DNA of 22,334 nucleotides. Source: Bolinopsis microptera (Eukaryota; Ctenophora; Tentaculata; Lobata; Bolinopsidae). Below the pieces are notes generated by a model that was not told the origin of the DNA, did no database searches, and worked only from the letters and a program-made list of their open reading frames with translations. The stretch is taken from assembly GCF_026151205.1 (NCBI RefSeq), contig NW_026971889.1, positions 1 through 22,334 on the forward strand. Reading direction: 5' to 3'. How positions within the stretch are numbered: the stretch's first letter is position 1; each line of letters starts with the position of its first letter. This document shows, one piece after another, positions 1-7,531 of this stretch. Made by a program: the position numbers and the translations under genes.

Positions 1-81
1 TGACAAATTCGTTGATTTTTGTCGTGGTATTTGGATATATATCCTCGGTTAACGGGTGATACTCGTAAAATATCTGTTCCA

Positions 82-119
82 TAGGTTGTAAACCTACAAA
101 TAGGTTGTAAACCTACAAA
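82..119. repeat. Two tandem 19-bp near-palindromic units
   Basis: The 19-bp unit TAGGTTGTAAACCTACAAA occurs twice without a gap (82-100, 101-119). Each unit contains TAGGTT-GTA-AACCTA, a 6-bp stem with a 3-nt loop. It sits just inside the left terminus of the 53-1338 element, so it may be a subterminal repeat of that element. Function is not known. Confidence 0.8.
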
Positions 120-704
120 TCCTCTGTTCCTTGAATGAGATCATTCTGAAAATTAGCGACGACCTTCCAATAGGGCTTTCACAACTGTCCAAAAAATTTG
201 GGGGATATCGGAGTTGATATCGTGATCAAAATGGGGCAAAATACGCTGCTTTTAGCTGTAACATAATGTTTGATGGTTGGATATGCTTTACCTGAGGACC
301 CCAGGCTATTATATTCATTAACATAAAGATTTGGCGGAATGACAGGCTGAGCGCGGCCCAGTAAGATATGCTTTAAATTTTTCGGACACTTTCCTTTATA
401 AGTCTATGAGTAAGCTTACCAATTTTTGTTGCAATCGAAGGTCGGGAAAGATACTCAATATCTATTTGTTTGAAGAAAATTGTGCTGGCCGAAATTAGCG
501 CTAAAAAACCATCTTACAGTCGGCACGCGCGGCTCACTGTCGATGGTGCACTACCTAATAATAGTACATTGCAAAATAATTTATCTCGATTCAAGATGTT
601 TGAAAGAAGTTACAGCAATGCGCGCAATTTGGGGAGTGTGCTTTTGGCGGAGATATAAACTGCATGCGGCTATTTTTGTTTTCGGTGCGAGGCGTCGCGC
701 GCAG

Positions 705-883
705 GGAGACTAAAGTGCAAAGAAACTGCTGCTAACTGCTGCTGACTGACAACTGCTGCTAATTGCTGCTAACTTCTGCTAACTGCTGCTGACTGCTGCT
801 AAATGCTGCTAACTGCTAGTGCTGCTGTCGCGCGCGCCATTAATTGCAGCAGTCAGCAGCAGTTTTTTTGCGCTTTAGTCTCC
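705..883. mobile_element. Small MITE-like element with CTGCTG-rich interior
   Basis: Imperfect 29-bp inverted repeats (705-733 and 855-883) begin GGAGACTAAAG and run into CTGCTGCT. They differ at three positions. The interior is an irregular array of AACTGCTGCT-like units followed by a GCGCGCGC stretch near 828-838. The design, with short terminal repeats and no frame between them, is that of a miniature inverted-repeat element. I could not define a clean target-site duplication: both flanks contain GCGCA but in GC-rich context. It is nested in the larger 53-1338 element. Confidence 0.5.
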
Positions 884-954
884 TTGTGCGCAGCGAGCTT
901 CAATTGCGATCAATCAACCGTACAAAACAGTTTTATATAAACCCCATTCCATAA

Positions 955-1292
955 TCCCAACCCTAACCTTGTATCACGCGGTGACCCCCACTGTCGCTTC
1001 ACTATAGAGTTTCTACGATACAGGGGGAGCCGCGCACTCGTGCACTGCGGGTCATACAACGTATGACAACCCTAACCCTAACCATAAACCCGAACCTTGT
1101 AGCGCGATGCACTACTGGGTCGCGCGCGCATCAAATAATGCTTCTCGCAACCACTTCGGTAGATCGGCGAGATGCACCACTGTGCCTCACCGAGCTGCGA
1201 AGGATTGACATCGTGAATCAAACCCGAACCTATCCATAACCATAAGCTACCATAACCCTTACCACAACCGGCCCTAACCCTAACCCGAGCCT
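955..1292. repeat. Degenerate CCCTAA-like blocks
   Basis: Short runs resembling the metazoan telomere repeat occur near 959-968, 1070-1083 and 1272-1286, mixed with variants such as ACCATAACCC and AAACCCGAACC. A matching block in the opposite orientation lies at about 2206-2282. The two share not only CCCTAA but also the interspersed variants (for example CATAACCCTTACCACAACC). They are therefore copies of one dispersed repeat rather than independent telomere remnants. Confidence 0.6.
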
Positions 1293-1543
1293 TAAACAAT
1301 TTGTAGGTGATGGACAGATATTTTACGAGTATCACCCGTTAAATAAACAATTGAATTCATTTTTTACTAGCCTTCTCTGTTCTCGCAACCACGGTAGATC
1401 GGCGAAATTAAATTTACCACTTAACTGGGCCTTGCCGAGCTGCGAAGGATTGACATCGGGAATCAAGTAGATCTACCAAAGGTGGCTACGAGAAGAATTA
1501 TTTGATGCGCACGTCGCGGTCCAGTAGTGCATCGCGCTACAAG
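1096..1543. repeat. Foldback and direct copies of a ~130-bp cassette
   Basis: The sequence at 1096-1165 (CTTGTAGCGCGATGCACTAC onward) recurs as its reverse complement at 1470-1543. The adjoining part at 1143-1221 (TCTCGCAACCAC, GGTAGATCGGCGA, CGAGCTGCGAAGGATTGACA) recurs in direct orientation at 1381-1466. The result is a partial palindrome with one internal direct duplication, straddling the right end of the 53-1338 element. It resembles a decayed foldback repeat. I recognise no RNA gene in it. Confidence 0.65.
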
Positions 1544-1590
1544 ACTCGTCGACGGTCTAATATTTGAAACAAATATTCTACGAGTATCAC

Positions 1591-1991
1591 GACTAGCAAT
1601 AGACTATCTTGCTAGTCTTGCTAGTCTTATTCAGAGTGAAAAGTATAAATTTATATTTGCATCCTAATCTTGCACTGTCTACAGCTAACAAAAATCCTTC
1701 ATGTGTATGTGGAAAACAAAATCATATCAACCATGAGGGTTGAAAAGTAGTAAAAATGGCAGAATTAGACATAAATTTGGAGCCAGTTCTTTAAACTGGT
1801 TTAATTATACTACGTAAAGGGTGTTTATAAATTTTATTTAGTTTTCTATTGAATGCAAAATCGGAGCCTAAGTTTCACTTAGACACAATTCACCCAGAGA
1901 TACGATAGCTGAACTCTAACCACACTTAAACTATCTAATGGAACAAATAGACAGGATGGTGCAAGATCGTTCTGATCGCTGCTGGACAGCG
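1591..1991. other. No gene recognised
   Basis: AT-rich DNA with a short tandem of TTGCTAGTC near 1609-1627. No frame here has recognisable protein similarity and I see no splice-bounded exon. Confidence 0.5.
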
Positions 1992-2361
1992 CTCCTACTA
2001 AATCGCTCGCCCAAATTTTAAGAAAATTCTTGTGAAAAGGCCCCTTGGGCATGAAAGTGATCGGAAGCGGTGTATTTTTGGACGCTGATTCCGAATCACT
2101 CCCATGACATAGGGTTAAAATGCTTCCCTGGAGAGTTGTGGGCAAAAAACCGTTTTGGTCACGTGACAGGCTAGTAAAATACGAATTCGATTGTTTAGGA
2201 CTCGTGTTAGGGTTAGGGTTGTGGTAAGGGTTATGGTTAGCTTCGGGGTTATGGTTAGGGTTAGGGTTGGGATAAGGGTTTATGTAAAACCGTTTTGTAC
2301 GGCTGCAAAACCATAAAAACCAAAGTCACGTGAAATTTTTGGGCGAGCGAATTAGTAAGAG
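1992..2361. repeat. Decayed inverted-repeat element with TTAGGG-like interior
   Basis: Inverted segments at 1992-2019 and 2333-2361 share AAATCGCTCGCCCAAATTT-like sequence with a few mismatches. Nested inside them, AAACCGTTTT and TCACGTGA motifs also occur in opposite orientation (2147-2167 and about 2286-2333). The centre (2206-2282) is rich in TTAGGG and TTATGG variants and is homologous, in reverse, to the block near 1246-1291. No frame has a recognisable product. This is best read as an old non-autonomous foldback element. Confidence 0.5.
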
Positions 2362-2373
2362 CCGCTGGACAGG

Positions 2374-2877
2374 GCATTCACAGGTGTAGGGGTACTTCAC
2401 TCTCAAGCTCAGTTGATCCAACAGTGACAAGAGCATCTTGCAGATTTACCAATCTCACGATAAAAACAAAAAACGGAGTACAACGGAGACCTCAATGCAG
2501 AAAAGGCTACTTTCACGCCACTGGTGTTCAGTACTACACAGGAGGAATGGCGTTTGAGGCTTCACAGTTCCTAAAACATCTCGTGGAAATATCAGACTTA
2601 AGAAAGGCCAACGGTACTGTGATGTGATGTCATTTGTCAGACTGTGTTTTGATTTACTCAGAACTTGTATAATCTTTATCAGGGGTTACAGAGGTGCCAC
2701 ATTTTAAGATTTCTTTACTGAAGATTCCTGAAAATATGGTGAGGGGTTCTTGAAACATATAAATGATACAACAGTTTGTAGTAACAGAAGCTTTCGAAAA
2801 AAATGTGCTGTTCGTCTTCAGCTTCGAGGAATCAAATGTTTTGACAATTTTTTGCTAGAAGACCCTGAATGGCTTGA
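2374..2877. other. No gene recognised
   Basis: A 67-codon open frame (2424-2627, plus) ends in this stretch, but it has no recognisable domain and no convincing splice sites, so I do not call it. The rest is unremarkable AT-rich sequence up to the target-site duplication of the MITE that follows. Confidence 0.4.
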
Positions 2878-2914
2878 CTTCCAGGCAGTGGCGTAACGTT
2901 GCCTGTTGGCGCCC

Positions 2915-2915
<1 letters not shown>

Positions 2916-2949
<34 letters not shown>
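2916..2949. repeat. Poly-C tract, 34 bp
   Basis: An uninterrupted run of 34 C lies close to the left end of the hAT-type MITE. The exact length may be affected by sequencing or assembly error. Confidence 0.9.
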
Positions 2950-2950
<1 letters not shown>

Positions 2951-3146
2951 CCGAAAAAGCGCCCCTTCCCTTTTGGTGCCACTCCCTAAAATTGAACAAA
3001 TTGGGTGATTTTAGAGGATACGCCGGTAAAATCTCTAAAAAAGTGTGTTTCTAGAGCAAAACGCGCAGTTTTGCTAGTACTTTAGTTAAGTTTTTGAAAT
3101 TGTCCCACATTCAAACGACGATTTGGCGCCCCCCTAAGACGCCCCC

Positions 3147-3148
<2 letters not shown>

Positions 3149-3196
<48 letters not shown>
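3149..3196. repeat. Poly-C tract, 48 bp
   Basis: An uninterrupted run of 48 C near the right end of the same MITE. Like the left tract it is C-rich on the plus strand, so the pair is a direct rather than an inverted arrangement. A proline-rich frame reading through it is an artefact of the homopolymer. Confidence 0.9.
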
Positions 3197-3197
<1 letters not shown>

Positions 3198-3243
3198 CAC
3201 AGCAGGGGTCAGCGGGGCCCTTCGTTACGCCACTGCTTCCAGG

Positions 3244-4944
3244 TGGAAAGGAAGGTTCCTAGTTTCTGGTGGGAAGAGAAGTTTCAAGTAGGGAGGATGC
3301 TTCCTGGTTATTATTAAGCTTTAAAAACTAAATTTCGTTGTGAACTTCCTTTGGTAGTAAAACTTTCCAGTTGGAAGGAAGCTTCCTAGAGGAAGGACAG
3401 TGTATATACTTATACTTATATATATTTTGATCAATAAATGCCTAGCAGCACCAGACAGCAGCCGTGTACCTTTTTCGACTCCACGGAGTCCCTGATGGAC
3501 TTTTGTTTACTTTTGTTAATAATTTGACCGCAACCTTTCTTTCTCGAAACACAAATCCTACTGTACTTCATTACAGTATTAAGATAATATAATATAAAGC
3601 AAATCATGTGAATATATGACTACGAAATAGATCTATAGACTTGTCCATAATATTTAATACCGTATTGATGGTTTTGAATTTTGTATATTGAATTTTAATG
3701 TGAAGCGTTTACTCTTCCCCCTCGGCAATTAATTAGAAAGTTAGATTAATGACAATAATTGCCAAATGACGTAGTAGATATAGATGTTCAATGTTGTAGA
3801 GTGATTTCAAGAGTAGTGGTCCACAGGGGTCCGAAAAAGCCGTACAGGCACTTGGGTTCTTATCCTTGTCACTTCATTGAGTCCCAATTGGATTCACTTT
3901 ACACAAAACATGAACGTTTACAATTTAGACGTACACATTGGCACGATATTTATTAGAAAGCAAACAGTATAAAATAATACGTGCGTGCGCGGCTTGAGCC
4001 GCGCCGCATAACAATTTATGCGTTTAGGGGCTGGAGTACGCGTGTTTACAGATTAATGAATTGTTGCATTGTAAATATTTAAAGTTGACGATATATTATG
4101 ATTTAATAGTAAATTTTTCAAAGCTGGCTTTGGACTTAGGTAAAATTATAATTTATTTATTTAAAAGAAAAAACCACGGATAGTTTTTAATTTACATAGT
4201 CGTATAACTATAATCAAGTTAATCCTGTTTTCAAGAATGCGCGGCTTTGGCGGCCAGTTATTGACTTGTACATAAAATTGAATTTTAAATAGAAATGTGA
4301 ATGTATTAAAATTTAAAACTTTCAAAACGGAGGCTTATAAATATTATTATATTATGATTGTAAAATAAAGGATAAAATTTTAAATTTGTTTCACTAAAAA
4401 TTTGTTTCACTATACTCTGTGATACTTACTAAGTTATGTCACTCCTATGTTTTATATATGTTTCACTTACCAATGTGAAAGGTAAACCAAATCGACTAAA
4501 AATATCTCTCAACACACGAATTGTGTCCGCTGTTTATAGATGTTCAGAGCTGAAACAAAATAGTTATGATCATGGTATCGTGAGCTTTAAACGCTTCGTT
4601 ATTGTAAATTTTAATCTTACACAGCTGTTGCACACTCATAAATTACATTAGCTTTTTGCATCAAATTTACTTGTCGATCTTTAAAGTCTGAATAGAAAGC
4701 CACACAACAGCAGTGTTTAACATTTTTAGGCACTCTAGTACACACCTGGTCATTTGAATACACACCTGGTCATTTGATTTGAATAACCCAATTAAGTTAC
4801 TCTTGGTTTAGTCCAGTGGGAGACTTTATTATCAAACTTTACACAAATCCGAAGTAGTAATATAAATACATCCTAGGGATCTGATAAGTCTACGTGAAGA
4901 ACTCTGAAAACAAACTTAAATATTTAACCCAAAAAATTAAAGTA
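3244..4944. other. Long gene-poor AT-rich stretch
   Basis: No recognisable coding sequence. Contents: GGAAGGAAGCTTCC-like repeats around 3236-3400 at the MITE insertion site; a perfect 8-bp stem with a 2-nt loop at 3987-4004 (GCGCGGCT-TG-AGCCGCGC); a 15-bp tandem duplication at 4382-4412; and a 20-bp one at 4739-4778 (TACACACCTGGTCATTTGAA). The segment near 3400-3500 (TATA-rich, AATAAA, then CCGTGTACC) vaguely resembles an LTR end, but no partner repeat is in the window. The part from 4640 down to 4944 may include the 3' tail of the LINE fragment that follows. Confidence 0.5.
4739..4778. repeat. 20-bp tandem duplication
   Basis: TACACACCTGGTCATTTGAA occurs twice in direct tandem, with the last base of the second copy changed to T. 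This is a simple local duplication. Confidence 0.85.
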
Positions 4945-5526
4945 TCAGAAACTAAACAAATTTCTCCAATGGTTTCTGTTCGAGGCTTTATGTCGAAGTT
5001 CTGTCAAATCTGTCAAATTACACAAATTAATATTTCTTTTATTTAAATCACTCAAAATGGTTTTGAAAATACTGATCTGATGTCTACCAATTCTCCCTTT
5101 CATATTCTCCATACTCTCAACAGTAAAACTCAATGCTAGTTGGGGTGGGGAGTTACAATCACTTCTAAGGATATGACCGAGCATTTTCCAGCGAGACTTA
5201 GCAACCCTCTCTGTTAATGGAGTCACCCCACAACGAGCATAAAGGTCTCGGTTACTGATGATTCGAAGATAAGTGGAGTTCATTATCCGCCTCAAATGTT
5301 TGCGCTGACACACATCCACTTTCTGAAGGATTTTCTCTGGAGCGGCCCAGCTATTGCAGTTGTACAGCAGTACTGGGATAACAAGGGCCTCGTATAATTT
5401 CACTTTGGTGTCCAGTGAAATTCGGGACTTTTCCAGCCAAACTTTGTTGTACTTTTCGAAAGCAACATTAGCTAGGAGACTTTGGGTAAGGAAACTGATT
5501 TGGCCCCCAAGAGGGGTCAGATCACG
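4945..5526 (-). pseudogene. 5'-truncated non-LTR retrotransposon, RT C-terminal region
   Basis: The open stretch reads for about 193 codons on the minus strand and ends at a stop at 4945-4947. It is closed upstream by an in-frame stop at 5527-5529. The ATG at 5403 is internal, since LINE-like sequence continues upstream of it (for example FEKYNKVWLEKSRISLDTKV). Typical C-terminal retrotransposon landmarks follow: KLYEALVIPVLLYNCNSW, VCQRKHLRRIM, RIISNRDLYARCG, TPLTERVAKSRWKMLGHILR and a final GRHQ region. Catalytic reverse-transcriptase motifs and the endonuclease are absent, as expected for abortive target-primed reverse transcription. It belongs to a different family from the intact LINE at 7,532-12,253. 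Confidence 0.85.
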
Positions 5527-5793
5527 TCACCAATCAGTGACGTATAATTAGTGATGTGATCCATGGATTGAATATAATTGACCTAGAAATGGGCTAGATC
5601 ATATGACAACTCTGTACATAGAAGCTATAAACTAAGAAGAGAACATGATCTCTCTGCTCGATTCACAGATCACGGTTACTATTTCTCAGGTGGTTCTTGC
5701 ATATGCATAGGCTAATTGATTGGTTCCCCAATGTCAGCTTCTCTCATTTCCAACGATGCTTCAAGCTTGTATGTTAATTACTTGATGACGTAT

Positions 5794-5817
5794 GTTTGTT
5801 TGTTTGTTTGTTTGTTT
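5794..5817. repeat. (GTTT)6 microsatellite
   Basis: Six perfect GTTT units in a row. Confidence 0.95.
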
Positions 5818-5881
5818 ATAGAACCCGTCCCTAATCTCGTATCAGAAAATGACTAAACTCAGGTCTGAGTGTGAATACGGG

Positions 5882-6013
5882 CAGGGACAAAAGGATTTCG
5901 CGATTATTTTGGCCAAAAATCGCGATATCGCGAATTTTAACAGACTATACATTAAACTATACATAAAATTTGTCGTAAATAATGGAAAAAATCGCGATTT
6001 CCTTTTGTCCCTG
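5882..6013. mobile_element. 132-bp hAT-type MITE with perfect 8-bp target duplication
   Basis: The termini are CAGGGACAAAAGGA (5882-5895) and, inverted, TCCTTTTGTCCCTG (6000-6013). The inverted similarity continues through ATCGCGATT-like sequence. The same 8 bp, AATACGGG, flank both ends (5874-5881 and 6014-6021), which matches hAT target-site duplications. The interior holds further ATCGCGAT palindromes and no gene. Open frames crossing it on both strands are incidental. Confidence 0.93.
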
Positions 6014-6021
6014 AATACGGG

Positions 6022-6700
6022 TGGTACCTGCAAGTGTGTTCATTAAGCATTTAGAGTTCTGTAAAACTGCAGTTACAATTGTGCTAGAGTATTTTTTCCT
6101 TTTCACCCTTTTGAAAAAAGGCAATAGTGAAAGGTTACGAATGGACGTTTTTGCAGAAAAACGTGGATTTTGGGGATTGCAGTAGGTGGGTCAAATATAT
6201 GTCGTGTTGCTTCCGTTCGTTACCATGTCAACTTGCCGCGCGCACGCGCGCGAGGATTGCTTGCGGAGATGTGGTGTATAGCTAGTCTGTGGTCAATGAA
6301 TGCGCGGCGCTCGAGCGTATTTTAATGTATACTCAATACTAGTAATGTATAATATTTTGTAATAAGCCCAACTTGAACGTGGCACGCGTAGTGTATTGAT
6401 GTTTCAATATTATTATTATAAGGTGAGCTGATTAGAGCTAATATTAATAGTTATAGTGAAATGGAAATCTAGCGTCCGCCAAGACGAAACAACGGGCGCA
6501 ATTCTTGTTAGTATATGCGGTCGATATCAGGTCTAAATCCCTACATGCTTCCAAATTTTTTAATCTCCAGCTTTCTGCACAATGCACTGGAATGTATTGA
6601 AAAATAAATAAAATAAAATAAAGGGATATTGATTGAAATAAATTTTCGTGCACATACAGAATGAATGGTTAATAATTTAATATATATGTAGACCAAGGTC
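6022..6700. other. No gene recognised; short Z-DNA-prone tract
   Basis: Noncoding sequence with a 16-bp alternating CG/CA tract at 6237-6252 (CGCGCGCACGCGCGCG) and an A-rich (TAAAA)-like run at 6600-6622. Frames here are short and unrecognised. Confidence 0.45.
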
Positions 6701-7531
6701 TGTGCACGGGATGCTTCCTGGAAGAATCCAGTTCTTTTAGCGGGGCACCCTACCTAAAGCCAAATTGAGATATAATAATCATATTCCTAGAGAAATAATC
6801 AGAAATCGAATACCAATCAAATAATATGATATATAGGAGTAGTAACCATATTTACTATGCAAAATGCCCCAACCACATAGTGTAAATTTATATAGAATTC
6901 AAATTCCATATCATCATTAAACCTCAATAGTCAATATAATAGCCCAGGCAAAATTAAATAACTTCTTATATACCTTACTGTCATACTACAAATTAATTAA
7001 ACATTTGAAATCTGTTAACCAGAGAATAAATTTCTAAACCTAATGCAAGTGAAATAATTTAGATGCAATAATGAATGCCTAATGTGAGTATCATCTGTCA
7101 ATGTCCTTGTAAAAAAGTCTGTAAAAGAGATATGAGTAACTTATATAGAAGAAAAAACAGGAAGTTGTCGTCTGTTGAAAAATAAATAAAATATCTAGAA
7201 TATAAATTAGAATATAAAATAACATTCAGTCAATGTGTCGTCAATAAAATGTACAATTATCAAATGTTAAAACTGGGTGATACAGTCACCAAAAATAAAT
7301 ACTAAGTATAATAAGTAAATAAATTAAATGTGGTCTATAAAACTACCACTAGGTATAATAGGTCAATAAATTAAAAGTGGTTTATAAAACTACCACTGTG
7401 CGAACCCTTTCTCCAGTTAAAACATGTCAGTCATGTGCAAAATCAATCAAAATGGTAAGGTGGTAAAAAAAGGAAAATTCTTTCGATACATCAATTATAT
7501 ATGCCTCAGATTTAAAAGAATTAGAAGATAC
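6701..7531 (-). other. Probable 3' UTR and flank of the intact LINE
   Basis: This stretch lies immediately 3' of the LINE ORF2 stop on the minus strand, is very AT-rich and has no coding potential. It contains a 47-bp tandem duplication (7301-7394). The true 3' end of the element is not visible: I found no clear poly-A, short terminal repeat or target-site duplication. Confidence 0.45.
7301..7394. repeat. 47-bp tandem duplication in the LINE 3' region
   Basis: Two direct copies (7301-7347, 7348-7394), differing at a few positions, each end in TATAAAACTACC. They lie about 140-230 bp past the ORF2 stop. Such repeats can be features of LINE 3' UTRs recognised by the element's own reverse transcriptase, but that role is inferred only from position. 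Confidence 0.8.

Larger units (their letters stand above)
53..1338. mobile_element. Probable non-autonomous TTAA-flanked inverted-repeat element
   Basis: A perfect 29-bp inverted repeat lies at 49-77 and 1314-1342. It begins TTAACGGGTGATACTCGTAA on the left and ends with the reverse complement on the right. If the outer TTAA on each side is the target-site duplication, as for piggyBac and Kolobok transposons, the element is 53-1338 (1,286 bp) with 25-bp termini. Because TTAA is itself palindromic, duplication and terminus cannot be separated from sequence alone. No transposase frame lies inside. The interior carries a smaller GCT-rich element and CCCTAA-like motifs. A diverged third copy of the terminus occurs at 1573-1590, outside the right end, which suggests several related copies landed or recombined here. 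Confidence 0.55.
2886..3235. mobile_element. hAT-type MITE with perfect 8-bp target duplication
   Basis: The ends are CAGTGGCGTAACG (2886-2898) and its exact reverse complement (3223-3235), a terminus typical of non-autonomous hAT elements. Both sides are flanked by the same 8 bp, CTTCCAGG (2878-2885 and 3236-3243), the duplication length of hAT transposases. The 350-bp interior codes for nothing and contains two long C homopolymers just inside the ends. Mobilisation would depend on a hAT transposase encoded elsewhere. Confidence 0.93.

Noticed and set aside
470-713. Two overlapping short frames near the left end
   Set aside because: Different frames of the same noncoding repeat-rich sequence; no domain, no splice or start context, and one runs into the GCT-rich MITE.
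1078-1335. True telomere or chromosome end
   Set aside because: CCCTAA runs are short, degenerate, present in both orientations and interspersed with other sequence, as in a dispersed repeat.
2424-2627. 67-codon frame that could be an exon
   Set aside because: No recognisable similarity and no good acceptor/donor pair around it; length is within chance expectation.
3094-3291. Proline-rich frame through poly-C
   Set aside because: The proline run is simply the C homopolymer inside a MITE; the frame crosses the transposon end.
3400-3500. LTR of a retrotransposon
   Set aside because: Some LTR-like features (TATA-rich, AATAAA) but no matching second LTR, primer-binding site or gag/pol frame in the window.
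5849-6046. Short open frames on both strands around 5842-6046
   Set aside because: They read through a hAT-type MITE and its flanks, so they are by-products of the insertion.
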